64,000 nt of DNA from Amaranthus tricolor (Eukaryota; Streptophyta; Magnoliopsida; Caryophyllales; Amaranthaceae). Every line of letters begins with the position of its first letter. The stretch's first letter is position 1. A program made the translations under genes and the position numbers. Positions 22,321-35,800 of the stretch are shown in pieces. Where the stretch lies: assembly GCF_026212465.1 (NCBI RefSeq), contig NC_080050.1, forward strand, positions 29,162,570-29,226,569. The letters are read 5' to 3'. The notes beneath the pieces are model-generated. The model was not told where the DNA came from. It made no database searches and saw only the letters and a program-made list of their open reading frames with translations.

Positions 22321-22345
22321 ACCTACAACTATCGTGAAAGTCGGG

Positions 22346-22394
22346 TTTTATTCTCATGCCTGTTTCCTACCAATACTCATCTACCGATGTGGGA
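22346..22394 (-). promoter_or_regulatory. U4 snRNA promoter: USE and TATA
   Basis: On the minus strand TCCCACATCG (22385-22394) is a perfect plant upstream sequence element. GAATAAAA (22346-22353) is a TATA-like box 31 bp further on, and the U4 start lies about 25 bp after that. The wide USE-TATA spacing fits the Pol II class used by U1, U2, U4 and U5 genes. Confidence 0.8.
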
Positions 22395-22981
22395 TGCATC
22401 TTTTCCATCAGGTATATCACCTTATTTGCTTGTATCTTCATTACATATGGATTTAATATATGAATACCTTGAATTGAAACTGAGTTGCTCCCTTACTCTC
22501 CCAAGTCCTAACTATAAAAATTCTTCAATAAATTAATTTAATTTAGATATTAATATTACATTTTATGAATACTATTAATTGGCTTTTGAGTATTTTCTTG
22601 CAATGACTAGCATTTTATATTAATGACTAAAAAAGATAAATATTGTAAATTCACCTAATGATCGTCATAATAATTTGTTGATAGCTACGAGAACTTAGAT
22701 ATGAAAATAACATTATGTCGATTGAACAAATTAACGTGTTATGAACGACAATATCACGATCTGGGTATGATTGGATCCATAAACAAAAACTAAAATCAAA
22801 TTAAAATGTTGATGTACATTCAAAATCCAAAATTAATCTAACCCAATAAGCAATAGTCACCTCTAGTTTTTGAGGCTTTTACAAAATGCTGATCCCATTT
22901 ATTCTTCACAACTCACAATAATTAGAGTGTGATTGAAAAATCAAACAAGTCAACAGGCAACAGCAGCACAAGCTCTACATT
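22395..22981. other. Spacer between U4 and oxidoreductase
   Basis: AT-rich; the last part is probably the 3' UTR of the oxidoreductase gene on the minus strand. No other gene seen. Confidence 0.5.
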
Positions 22982-24688
22982 TTACGAAATCTCAACCGGC
23001 TCAAAGCCTTTATCAATGGAGGCAACAACGGCATCAATTACAAGTTGTGTTTTCCTGGTAATCGTAGGCCACTTCTTGTTGGGTGCGATACCCTGTCGTT
23101 TTATACCGTCAACCAAAGCTGAAAACTCTTTTATCATACCAACTTCTTGCGGAAAGTCTGCAGTCACGATGTGCTGACTCGGTTTCTGGTCCCATTCCAA
23201 ATCCATGTCAGTGAACCAAGCTTTAGAGACTGTCGAAAACGAGCCTCCGGCTTCTTTGTAAGGAATAATGAAATCATTGACATGCAAGGTGCCTTTAGTT
23301 CCAATAGCAGTTATGTCCATTGTTAAGTTGGCTAGAAAAGAGCAGTGGAAAGTGGCTACTTTGCCATCTTCCCATTGCAAAGAGGCACCGCAGGATAGCA
23401 GCACCCCTGCATCATTTTTAGTCGGGTTCCTCAATGCCGTCACAAACTTTGGTAGTTCATAATTTGCAGCCCACAGAATTGCTCTTATGCAGTACCAACC
23501 AGAATCACCAAGAGCACCGAGGCCATCGAGATCGGGTTTCACTCGAATGTCGTTTTGGAGGAAGTCATCATCACCAGCAAAGGTAAAGCATGATTGTACC
23601 TGCACAGAGCAGGAATATGATAAATACAGTAATAATAAATACCCCTCCAACTCCCTTCCGCTCAAAAATCATCATCATCATCATTATACCCTATATATCA
23701 AGCTATAATCAGGGTCTGGGACTGGGACGGTAGGAAGTGGCATACCATACCCTTATCAAAGGAGATAAGAAGGTTGCAGCAGTGAGACCCTCGGAAACTC
23801 GCTCATAATCATAACAACATAAATCACGATATCTTCCTAATATGCTTTCACATCAGACTACATCTCAAAACATTCTTCAAAGCAAACATATATGATCACA
23901 TATATAACTCTCATCTTTAACTTTCAAGAAGAGCATATGATTTAATAAACTTTTTCTAATATAATCCATTGTGAATCTGAAACCAAAATCAAATCCATTC
24001 TCCTCAATAAAAATCACAAGCATAAAACTGAACTATTCTAAATCTATAACAAACAATAACCACATTCACTAATTATATTTTAAATTCTAATTCTAAATCT
24101 TATGCCATAATGTACTTCATGAATCCAATTAAAACCCATCAAGAATTTATAAATTCACAATGAAAACAAACAATAAATCTAAAAACATACAAATTCTTCA
24201 ATAAAATAAAGTAAATCACTCACAGTCTTAAGCTGACCAAAACGCTGATTATCGGCCAAAAAATCAGCCATAACCTTAGTTCTGGGATGATGCATCCACA
24301 TTGTACCATCCATAAATTGAACCCCATTTGAATCACAAGCACCTAAAATCATATCCAATTCTTTGACATTTAAAGCAGGAGGTTTTTCAAGAAGAACATG
24401 CTTCATCTTTTGGGCAGCACGAACTACCCAATACAGATGAAGACTAGTGGGTAATGGCACATAAACAGCATCAACTTCTGGGTCATCAAGAACTTCATCA
24501 TAGCTCCCGTAGATCTTAGTAGAAGGATGGAATCCATTGGATTTGGCGAAGTTTTGAGCCTTTTCAATGGAACGACTACCAATGGCATGAAGGGTTGAGT
24601 TTGGAGATAGAAGGATGGCTCGAGATACTTTGCGGGCAATTTCAGCACAACCAAGGATTCCGAAACGGATTGAGGATGATTCCGCCAT
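22982..24688 (-). CDS. GFO/IDH/MocA-family NAD(P) oxidoreductase (At4g09670-like)
   Basis: Probable cytosolic dehydrogenase of sugar-type substrates; the plant homologues are annotated as uncharacterised oxidoreductases and the true substrate is unknown. Two exons: 24224-24688 (155 codons) and 22982-23599 (205 codons plus stop), phase 0, giving 360 aa, the usual family length. The N-terminal Rossmann fold starts IRFGILGCAEIARKV (residues about 7-21). The dinucleotide-domain EKP motif, whose Lys is catalytic in the family, is in HVLLEKPPAL (about 100). The C-terminal substrate domain carries DIRVKPDLDGLGALGDSGWY. The intron holds a SINE-like repeat (23664-23815). A TATA-like TATTTATAAT lies at about 24785-24795, right next to a long inverted-repeat element upstream. 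Confidence 0.93.
23664..23815 (+). repeat. SINE-like dispersed repeat, copy 7
   Basis: Starts ATCATCATCATCATTATACC, then ATAATCAGGGTCTGGGACTG, ATACCATACCCTTATCAAAG and GTGAGACCCTCGGAAACTCG. In the oxidoreductase intron, antisense to the gene. Confidence 0.55.
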
Positions 24689-24801
24689 TGATGAATTTGG
24701 AGCCAGGGAGAGAGCAACAGAACAGTTGAGAAAGTGCTGACGATAATATTCACCTGCAACTCTAATCCCGATACCCTTATCCTCATTATAAATACTTATT
24801 T

Positions 24802-25313
24802 GGAAATTCTACCGTTAATCACACTAAGATCTTAGGTTTTTCACGTGATAATCTAAATTTTTAAAAAATTCACAAGATTTACCAAATTATTTTACTGTGA
24901 TCTTCTTGTATATAACATGATATTAATTTTTAAGTTTTAAGGTTGTTGTACGTTTATTTATGCGACTCAATATTACAAATGCTATCAGTCTCAATCTTTT
25001 CCCAAAAATATAAACTCTAACTCTATCATTTTTGGATTTGAGAGAAGAAATATGATTTGAACGAAAGACGATAGAGTTAGTGTTTTATGTTTTAGGGAAA
25101 AAGGTTGAAGCTGATCACATTTGAAATGGTGAGTCGCATAAACATACATACACTAGCTTTAAAGCATCGAAATTAACGTTTACTAATGTTTTATGTGCAA
25201 AAAGGTCACAGTTGAACAATATGGTAAACTTTGGGGTTACCACGTTAATTATTTAAAAAGTTTTGATTACCACGTGAAAAACCCAAAATCTCAGGGTTAC
25301 CACGTTGAATTTC
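24802..25313. mobile_element. Long inverted-repeat (foldback/MULE-like) element
   Basis: Two arms of about 225-245 bp are imperfect inverted copies: left 24802-25027, right 25070-25313. Matching landmarks are GAAATTCTACC / GAAATTCAACG at the ends, GGTTTTTCACGTG about 45 bp in, TTTATGCGACTCA, and AACTCTATC at the inner edge, leaving a loop of about 42 bp. No coding capacity. I found no clear target duplication, so assignment to Mutator-like elements rests on structure only. It lies just upstream of the oxidoreductase TATA region. Confidence 0.7.
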
Positions 25314-25704
25314 GTTGACCTGTTTGTTGTGAATAATTTTAATTTTAGATTATTTTTTAATAATTCAACCTTTTAGCCTTAGTTTGCTAGCAGCATAATC
25401 TTTTATTTTATGATAATTCAACCTTTGCCTTTTGTTTGCTATTAGCATACCCTATTAATATGCTGACAGCAAACTAAGGGCAAAGGTTAGATTATTGAAA
25501 AATAATGCAAAGGCTAGATTATTCAGAGCAGATCGGTAAAACATTAAATTATTAAATATAATCAAACATGATATATTATTTAATTAAATTTTAACAATAT
25601 TTAGATTTTTATTATTTTTAAATGTATATGGACTATGGATAGTGTAATCAAATTCTTACAATATGATCAATTGATCATGACATTAAAAGAAAAACACTTA
25701 TTTG
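25314..25704. other. AT-rich spacer
   Basis: Contains repeated ATTATT/GATTATT stretches and the word CAAAGG(T/C)TAGATTATT twice. No gene seen. Confidence 0.4.
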
Positions 25705-25856
25705 AAACAATCTCATGGTAAAACCGTATTTATTGAACTGATCTATGTACATTTAGTATGTAAAAATGATCACTTGTAATTTTAAAATGATCACTTATAA
25801 ATACGTTAATTAGATGAGTTCATCTCATAGTGAAACGTTTCATACAAGACGAGTTG
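25705..25856. mobile_element. MITE of the GAGACGGTCTC family, copy 2
   Basis: Left side ACAATCTCATGGTAAAACCG, right side CATCTCATAGTGAAACGTTT then CATACAAGACGAG, which mirror each other. The interior has AAAATGATCACTT twice. Confidence 0.5.
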
Positions 25857-25937
25857 ATAACTCAAACCTTTGAGTTATTGCGTTTGTGGAGTTATGGGCT
25901 GCCAGGTTGGTGCGCTATCTCTAATTGTTGGATCACA

Positions 25938-26165
25938 AATTCTTGTAAGAGACGGTCTTTTTGAGTGACCATCTCTAATTGGCCCGGTTCATTATATATT
26001 TTTTAAAATAGTGTAAGTATTAAGAATGATGTAAGTAGACATTTAAGATATCGAAAGTAAGCATTAAGATTACGGTAAGTAAGCATTAAGGATAATGTAA
26101 GTAAGCATTAAGAATACGATAAATATCCATTAATCATTAATGGGCTAGGCTTTCTCTCAAGAGAC
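25938..26165. mobile_element. MITE of the GAGACGGTCTC family, copy 3
   Basis: Left TTGTAAGAGACGGTCTTTTT, right CTTTCTCTCAAGAGACTAAT. The interior contains a small tandem array of GTAAGTAAGCATTAAGNNTA units. Confidence 0.55.
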
Positions 26166-26864
26166 TAATTGTTGGATTACATGGTGTGAGTTTGATTTTA
26201 TAATTGACTTTTAACTTTTTAGTTGGTCAAAAAGCATGATAAAAAATTAATTCTTAAGTCAAAATGAAAAAAACTAATTTAATTGCGTGTTTTAAGATTG
26301 CCTTTTGATTGTCCGTAGGTATTTTGATCAAGTAGGTTGGTAGGAAGAATATAATTTCAAGAGTGTGATCTGACTGATGTCAAAGTCTGAAAGACTATAA
26401 ATAGACAAACAATAGAGTTATCAGAAAGAGATTGTATTATGTTCACTTAGTTTGATAGAAAGTCTATTTTTATATTCAGTTCCATCATCATAATTCACAT
26501 ATTCACACTGCATACTTTTATGAAATAGTTTTCACAGTTGTTTCTATTACATTACATCCTGCCATAACAACAGAATTGAGGGTTTTAACTTGATATCATT
26601 GAAAAGATGAAAATCATTGATAGGGAATTTCAATACTTGATGCAAAAACATCAAAAACTAGACAGTCACTGGTTCTACAACTACACAATAAGTGTCAAAT
26701 CTGTTCTCAAAATGAACATAGTTTTATACAATGTGGTTGGGGGAACAGTTCTGAGTCAATTTAACATAAAATGCAGGCAGAAATTTTATACAATGGAGGG
26801 AGAAGGTATTGCACCTTCACAATTGGTAAGTCTGAGGTCGAAACTCATTAAGTTCAAGGCCTTC
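26166..26864. other. KTF1 3' flank with LTR-like sequence
   Basis: From 26171 (TGTTGGATTACATGG) to about 26570 the sequence has a TATAAATAG box and a CATAACAACA end, which resembles a retrotransposon terminal repeat on the + strand. No matching 5-bp duplication was found, so this stays tentative. 26600-26864 is the likely KTF1 3' UTR. Confidence 0.35.
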
Positions 26865-29800
26865 CTATTTTCCCCAGCCACCACCTCCACTACTTGCATC
26901 ATTGTTTTCACCAGATGGTGGTTTTCCCCAAGACCCAGTTCCAGATCCGGATCCAGCTCCACCACCACTTCCGGCTCCTGCACCACTGCTTTCGCCAGAT
27001 GATGATGGCTTTCCCCAAGACCCAGCTCCAGCCTTGTCTCCACTACCCCAAGATGAGCCACCACCACCTCCTCTAGCATCATTGCTCTCACCGGATGGTG
27101 GCTTTCCCCACGAACTAGCTCCAGCCTTGGCTCCATCACCTTCCTCAGATGTTGGCTTTCCCCAAGACCCACCTCCAGTCTTGGCTCCATTACCCCAAGA
27201 TGAGCCGCCACCACCGCCACCTCCAGCATCAGTGTTGTCGCCCGATGGTGGCTTTCTCCACGACCCAGCTCCAGCCTTTGCTCCACCACCCCAAGAAGAG
27301 TCACCACCACCACCTTCGTCAGATGTTGGCTTTCCCCAAGATCCAGCTCCAGCCTTGGCTCCACTACCCCAAGATGAACCAACACCACCGCCTGCTCCGC
27401 CACCACCTTCATCAGATGTTGGCTTTCCCCAAGACCCAGCTCCAGCTCCGGCTCCACCCCCCCAAGATGAGCTGCCACCACCACCTCCATCAGATGATGG
27501 CTTTCCCCAAGACCCAGCTCCACCTCCACTTCCACCACCCCAAGACGAGCTTGGCTTACTCCCCCCCTTTTCTTCAGCTTCATCTCCAGCTCCCCAAGAA
27601 CTACGACCGCGATAGCCACGACCACCACAACCACCACGACCTCTACCACGATAGCCATCACCTTCATTGCGATTGCTCCATCCTCTACCACCATTACTGC
27701 TATCCCCATCTGCTTTACTGCCTCCCCAGCCACCACCACGATAGCCATCACCATCATTGGGACTGCTCCATCTTTTACCTCCATTGCTGTTATCTCCATC
27801 TGATTTACTGCCTCCCCAGCCACCACCATTGCTCCATCCTTTGCTTCCCCCGTTATCTCCACTAGCTTTGTTGTCAGTCCCAGCTCCCCAAGAACCCCCT
27901 TCACTTTGTTTCCCCCATCCTTTGGCTTCCCCACTGCCACCATGGCTACCGCCTCCCCAAGACGAATCACTTTCCCCTTGCCTTTTCCAGCTTCTATCTT
28001 CACCATCCCCACCAGAACTCCAGCCTCTGCTGCCCCAACTGCCTCCTTCATTGTTTCTACTATTAAATGAGCCACCTTCACCTCCACTTCTCCCACCATA
28101 GTGATCACGACCAGATGATCTACCTCCACCATCTCTGCCAAACTCTCCACGGCCACCCCGAAAACCTCTGCCAGATTGATCACGACCTCCTCGAAAACCT
28201 CTTCCTCTTCTTCCACCAAACCCGCCATGCCCTCGATCATTATCATTATTCCAACTGTTATTTCCACCTGGTTTACTCCAAGATTCTCCACCCTCGCTGC
28301 CAAAATCTTTGCCCCAACTCTTACCCTGGCTTGCATCCCCCCCTTTTGACCAGCCACCCGAATCAGAAGTAGTGTTCTTCCACCCCTCCGTTGCATTATT
28401 CCCCTGTCCTCCACCCCAAGAAGCTCCCTGATTGTTGTTGCTCTTATTTGCAGCTTTTCCCCATCCATCATCAGAACCACCAGCTTGTGTGTCATTATCC
28501 TTTTGACCCCAACTGGAGGAACCAGGAGAAGCTCCCTGCCAACTAGTTTGAGGAGAGTCTCTGCAAAGAGGGGAACAAAACAATTGCAACCATGATCAAA
28601 AGTGTAAAAACAAGTATATCCATTAAAGAGAAGATAAAAGGAGACAAGAGTATAAACAGAAAAAATATTTATTTCTAAAAACCCTAAGAAGCAAACAGTA
28701 CAGACAGCTGAAAATAAGATCCAGCGGATCAGGGGAGCATCAGTAACTTCCTCCGCCATTCTTAAAGCCACTGAAGAGATAATTAAAGCAGACGGCAAGA
28801 CTGAAAGAGTACAAGTCAGTAAGAAAAACAACGGACCAAAACAAAACATCATCAGACTTGAGTTTAGCAGAATTACAGTGAAAAATGGTACAACAATCAT
28901 AAAACTATTAAATAGAGTGAGTCAATATCAAGAAAAATCCAGGATGTTGTCACGAAATAACACGCAAAATTGCACATGACAGCAAAATTCCAGGTCTTGC
29001 ATTATGCAGCTGAATAGCCACATTAAATTTCAGTTGATAAAGACTAGACACAAATTAGTATAAAAACCACTTACTTTTTTGATGTCCATCCACCATCCAC
29101 ATCATCTTTATTTGACTTATTCCAGCCTTGGTAGTCATCTCCTTTGTCAAATGAACTTCCCCTTCCTCTTCCTCTTCCTCTTCCAAAATGATCCCGTCCC
29201 CGACCCCTCCCACTAGACCCCTGGCCCCTATTAAATCCTCCATCATTCTCAAAGTTCTTTGCTTGCCCCCAAGAGTCCTTTCCGCCTTCGCTACTCTTCC
29301 ACCCACCAGAAAACCCTTTGCCAACCTCAGCATTTTCCTCCTGTGAGTTTTTCCAGCTACCAGAGCTAGAACCCCAGCCATTTCCATCTGAAGTGGGTTT
29401 GTTAGAGGAGCTTCCCCATTCATTTCGTTTTGAGTTATCCTTGTCGCCCTGCTTATTTGCAACCAATCCCCAAGGATCTTCACTTGGAACTTCAGAATTC
29501 TTATCTTTAGCACCTGTCCCCTCTGAAGAATTTTGTGCCTGTTTTTGTCCCCATCCAGCATTTGTTTCCAATGAGGCCACTGTTTGAGACTGTGATGCAG
29601 CAAGTGAACTTCCCCATCCACTGCTCTCTTTTGAATCATTCTTTTTACCCCACCCATCTGCTGCTGCTTTACCCCAAGAATCTACAGCAGGGGCCAGAGT
29701 GCTCTTAGGTTCAGCCCATGAAACACCGCTATCCTTCTCTGTGCTCTGATCAGTTGAGCTTTTCTGAGCACCCCAACCTGAACCACCAAAAGAACCAGTA

Positions 29801-32800
29801 TCTTCAGAACGTTTTCCTTTGTCCCAAGCATCAGGTTGGCCCTTTTCAGCAGGTTGACTACCCCAACTGTTCACTGCAATTGTATTTGCCTTGTCTTGTT
29901 TTGAACTGGATCCACCAGCATTCCAGGAGCCTCCTTGATCCCCAGCAGGTTGTTTGTCTTTACCCCAACCACCCGAACTTGAGCCCCAACCCCCAGCATC
30001 ACTTTTATTGACAGCTGCAACTTTACTCAACCAACCATTATCTTCATCTAAATGTGGAAAAAAAAAGAAAAGAAAACAGCATTAAGAGACTAAACATGTA
30101 ACTTGTAAACCTTCAAACGGGTAATTAATAATCATCTCCATATCAATTAATAAGCTACATTAGCATTTGGCATAGATTTAAACAATAAGTGAAATATAAA
30201 AAATGAAGGGGTAGTAGACAAGTTTACGGCCAGAATTCAGAAAACTTGTCAGGAAAGCTTGCAGAAAAAAGCATGTAGCAAGTACTCCAAGACCACCAAA
30301 ACCAGAATATGCAGCAAGAGAGAATTTTTTTAAGCTAAAGGGTGAATAGCTTGCAGAAAAAAGCATGTGGACAATCACAATCAGAATATGCCAAGTACCT
30401 TAGTAGAGTACTTTCTAAGATATAGCTAAACAATGTATTTACCTTTAGAGTTGTCATTAGGAACAGAAGAAGGTGGGTCAGTAGCTGTAGTGCCGACTTC
30501 AAGCTGCATACATGAAAAGAATGTGACTTGTTAGAAGAATGAGCATAACAGACAAGAACGTTTCAAGAAAATTAGCTAGAGAGGTATTGAGAGAAGTGTG
30601 TAGGTAAGAGAAAAGGTCCAATCAATCACATGCAGAGGCAAGAAAAACAGAGCTCTACCGAGGCAGCAGAGGAAGGAAAAGCAGGCCATGCGCTCCTGCA
30701 TGGAAAAAATTACATTATAACCAGCAACATAGAAAGTATCAAATAATAAACCAAAAAAGGAAATATGCACTATATGAAGAAAAAAATAAAAATCTTCCAG
30801 TAAACAGATCCAAACAAAATAATTAGTGAAAGTTTGAGATCAAAGTTCATAAACTGGTAAAGATCCTTATCAGTAACCCCCACCCCCCTCCCCCCAAAAG
30901 CACTTATCACCGGTTTCACGCCCAAGGTTCTTGGTTGCAATATGATCATATGTGAGGTTCATACTTTAAAATGAATATACTCCAAACCAACATGTCTCCA
31001 TACTGATGGCCTGAACCACTATTGACCGAATCAAAACAGTTATTCAATTATCATACACATTGACACATCCCATCAGATCAAAAACTTAGATTGAAACAAA
31101 TACATGAAAGACAACATAACAATGACGTCAATATTCACAATTAGACAATTTTTGTTCAGTGTTCAATAATGCACCAATAATCAAATGAAAGTTTAAGTGC
31201 TTTTGTTAGCTGACCTTAAACTTCACTAGCTTAAAAATATTAGCATAAGCGGGACAAGGGAAGACGGTAAGCCAGTAATCCAAAAAAGTCAAATGAAACA
31301 GAAATATCAAAGAGATCATTGCCATAATCACATTCAGTATATCCCACTCAAATATTAAAGACTATTGCAGTATTTTGTTCTATTTGATTCCACATTCTAA
31401 TTATTTTAGTACTACCTCAGGTAAGAATTAATTGTAACACTTGCATAATGACAACTATTTATCAATCAATGTTGTCTTACTTCTTATTCTCTATGTATAA
31501 GAAAAAGCAGTCAAATGAGAGCTTGTATGATTCGTCTTCATGCTTATTTTTATAATATCTACAGTATATAATTTTTAGTTATATGCAACTTAAAATATTA
31601 AGGGTTAAAATAGTGCATTAGATAGCGGAAAAACAAAAAATGTAGCAACTAAGTTCAATTAGAGGAAGTATATAGTGCAAAAATGCTTTAAGCTTAATAA
31701 GCTAACAACAATTGTGCCACTAATCTTATTCTCAGAAGATGGGGTCTACTACACAAGGTAACAACAACGATTGTCCACATAAATTCTCCTCTTTCATGCA
31801 TTCCTATCACTTGTCATATGGACTTTAAGACCTCCCTCTTCCTATCTCTTATCCTTCCTCACTCCGCCATCCAAGTCCTTTTTGGTGTCCCTCTTCCTCT
31901 TTTGAAATCTCAATGGTTCCAAACTTCCACTTTTCTTACTAGGAGCCCAAACCAACTAAGACGAATTTCCTTCATTGCGTCATTAATTCTTGCAACTTCC
32001 AAACCCTTCCTTATGTCATCATTCCTTCATCGTATTTTCAATGTATGTGCTTAAACTATTTCAATGTTCATAATTCTTGAGATATTTTCATATTCGATTC
32101 CTGATCAGAATAATTTTAAATTAGAGCAGCAATTTGATAAGAGCATCCTATATGGTGTTTTACTAACAACCTCATTTACACAATGAAGCTTCATAGTAGC
32201 TTATCAACTTTTAAGAGGCAAGTAATCTGAAGCACCAGAAAAGGCAGCAATGATATTTACATCCACAAGAAATAGGTTGCTTAAGAAAAGTCACTAAAAT
32301 AAATTAGTTTGTTTAGAGGCTATGTCAAGGGTGAAAGGAGCATGATCATAACAAAAATAGTCAAGTATTCAGAAAAATCTTCAATCTAGTAGTGATAAGT
32401 GACAACTGAGAAAGAACCAACAGAGCACCCACCAAGTACAGCAATAGCATAAGCATATAAATAACGCACTAATGAGATATATAGCATCTCATCCATTGAA
32501 GATCAAAAAGTAAAAAAGGATAAAGGGTAGCAAGAGGAGAGGAGTAATATGAAAACCATTAGGAGTACAACGGTACTCAAGAAAAAACATCCATTACACT
32601 TTAAACTAGAGATAGATCATACCTCTCACTAGACGATCCTCCAACATTCCAACCACCCGCATCAGCTGAACCACTAGCTTGTTGCAACCAATCTGTGCAA
32701 GCACAAACAAGAAAGACATAGTTTTCATTTTCTAAACACTAATCTATATGAATGAAGTCATAGAAGGAGTTTTCATGCTTAACATGGAAATTCATTAAGT

Positions 32801-35800
32801 ACACAATTGCAAAATAAACAGAATGGTGAGCGCTTAAAATTATCAACTAAGCTCAATTCAGCAGCTTGAAAACTGCAGGCACAGATTATGCTCATTGTAG
32901 GTGGGAAACAAACAGTTCATTACGTATGAAATGCATCTCCACCAATCTCTACACCTTTTACAAGAAAATATAGAAAATGCAAACCTAAGTCATATAAGGA
33001 ATTAGGATCTAGATGCAGGAGACAACAATAATAAAATTGTTATTCTCTTTTTAAGAAAACAAATATACATGTGAAAAAATATAATAATTAGTAGGTTCAA
33101 ATTGTGGCACACTCGATGAAAAATCCAAAGCAAATTTTGCTATATTAACAAGCAAGGGTTAGGTTCAAATATTTGGCACACTACAAAAAATCCAAAGCAT
33201 ATTTTGCTGTATTAACAAACAGGAGTGTAGCTATCCAGAGAAGGAGGCAGAAAACAATTCAAGCAGCTCCCCTCTTCCAAGAATTTTGCATATGCTCCTG
33301 AACTATGTATCACAACTTAGCATCCACTTAAAGAGTAAGACAAACGGCTTGCAAGTTATAAAATCTCCTGAATTACTTATGCTCCCATCCCTTTTTTTTG
33401 TGTGTGAAGGATTCTTACTCTATAATCTATCACTGATTTCTGGAAGCTGCTATCTCCATGGGATAAAATTAATATCATAAAATTTGTTTTTGCAAATGGA
33501 GGCTAGGGTTCAACACTTATCAGTTTTATTCCCGCATTGTAACTATCAACTTTACCTATTCAATACCCTATCGGGACAAAATGGAGCTAATTGGCAAAAG
33601 GATGTACAAACTTTTATGTTGCCAGAAAAATGACTCATATATTATTTGCAACTCGTTACGGAAACTGCTAGCTTAAGTGTAAAATTATCAAATCAAGCAG
33701 ATTCTGTATGGATTAATTTAATTAAACTTTTCCCTTTTGCCAATAAAAATGAAACAAACCCCTACAAAGTCTTTTAATTTATTTAATAGTAAAGATTAAT
33801 AGTTGGAAATTGAAATTGAATAATTGTACATTATAATTTTTCTTTCTATATAAGAGCATGTGATTGATTATTATTTTTGATAACAGACATAAGGATATAT
33901 GGCCCCAAGTCCTGATATCCTGCCTTTGCACCCAAAAGGGATGGTAGCTCTGGAGTCATTACTTTCTTATGCCTTTCTAAACCTCCTCCTAATTATTTTC
34001 TTACTGAGAGGAGATTTTACAACAGTGTTGACTTGTATAACTGACCAAGGTGCAGACACCAAGAATAGAAAAGAGCATCATCAGAAAAAGGCACAAGACA
34101 TTGAATATCCCATTTCATACATACAATCAAACAGAAATTTAAAGTAAATGGTCACCAACTAGGGCAAGATTCCTACCATTAGCATTTCCTTCAGAGCCAA
34201 GCAAGTCAAATGGTTTGAAGGGAGAGCTCGATTCAGGATCATCTCTGTGACAATAGTTCAACCATCAAACCAAGAATCAACCAACTATAGTCTTATCAAC
34301 AAAGAGTCCTATGCTTAAAAATTCACAGAATTACCTAATCAAAGAGGTGGAGCTCTGTCCACGAACCTCAGAAAGATGCTCACGTTTAACTGCAGAAACA
34401 CTTGCCTCAATAAGATGTTCCTCTAGTGTCTAACAGAGATAAAAGAGACACAGTTACAAACCTGTAAGAACCTTTCGTTGAGAATCCAACTTCACAGTGA
34501 CATCAGTATAGCGAATGGCCAAGACACGGCACATATAGCCCTTCAATGGACCAATTCGAATTCTTACTGACTGTCCAACAGAGAACATTCCTTCTTTTTC
34601 TGCCCAACGGCAATCAAATCAAAATATATAGAAAATTCAAAGGATCCAGAAATTCAAGAAAAGAGTGAATGCATACCCTCAAAATTATTCTCTCTCATCT
34701 GCCATGGTTTTTTAGGTGACAAGGGTGATTTAGGTGAGGAAGGATCATCTTCAAAACTGGATGGTCCTCCTTCATCCTGCACGTGATAAAATTATCAAAA
34801 AATAGAAGATTAGAAGAGTGAAACAGAAACATTAAAACAGAGGACCAACCACACCTCAAAGATGGTTTAGTTTCATCAAATGGGAAGTGGAAAGGTGGTT
34901 GGAAGTTTGAACCACTGTCATAGAACATGACGTAAGTCATAAGATGAAATTACCTTCCCATGACAAGCAGTTTCACAATGCCTTACTTTCTCACACATTT
35001 GGGATTTTGAGCAGGAATAAGCATTATCCAACTCAGTTTCATCATACAAAAAAATGACCCCCCTATAAATCTGCTTTACAATTCCCTGACGTCCCTACAA
35101 CAATGAGAAAAAAATATTGAAAAAAAAAATATCTCTTGGCAATATACACATCAACCTCCTGATAACAAATCTGAGAAATAACCTTGGCTGGCCCATCTAA
35201 AATCTTGATTGTATCATTGATGGATATAGTCTTCATACGATGATCTAAAGCAGTAAATTTCTTCTCTACTGGCACATACTTTAAATCTTTCTGCCCCAGA
35301 GTCAGTGTCACAGGTCCTTCTGAACCTTCTTTCAAAATCTACAATATACAAGGACAAATGAGAAACAGAAAAGACTGCATTATGGTGAAATCACACCCTC
35401 CCCCTCCCCCAAAAAAACAAACAATAGAGAAGGAACCACCTTGTAGTTGTCATCCTTTTCCAAGCCTATTATCATACCAAAATCTCGTTTGCTGCCACAG
35501 ACAAAAAAAAAGAATAAAATGAATACTAATAAAACTAAAGCAGAAAATATAGCCATTGGGCCTCCAAAACATTGTCTCACCCAAAATGAACAAGATCATT
35601 GACTTCAAAGCTAGATTGCTCATGGGATCCAGATGAACCCTCTCCTTTCCCACTACCCTTCTCACCTCCCTTGTCCATCTTCACATTACTCTTTTTCTTT
35701 TGCTCCCCATAAAGTTGTGAAAGCCACTCAACATTATCAGATTCATCATTGCTGGGAACTGTGAACTTCTGCAGTTCATCTTCAGACGGATTAACACCCC

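Noticed and set aside
22178..22456. 92-codon frame on the + strand
   Set aside because: It is antisense to the U4 snRNA gene and its promoter and shows no protein family features.
26171..26570. Solo LTR next to KTF1
   Set aside because: TG start, TATA box and CA end are suggestive, but no 5-bp target duplication or second copy was seen, so it is only noted as a tentative spacer feature.
26786..28900. 704-codon open frame and several other long frames on both strands over the KTF1 tail
   Set aside because: They are shadows of the repetitive WG/GW coding exon; the sequence is low-complexity and only the frame ending at 26865 fits the family and the splice phases.
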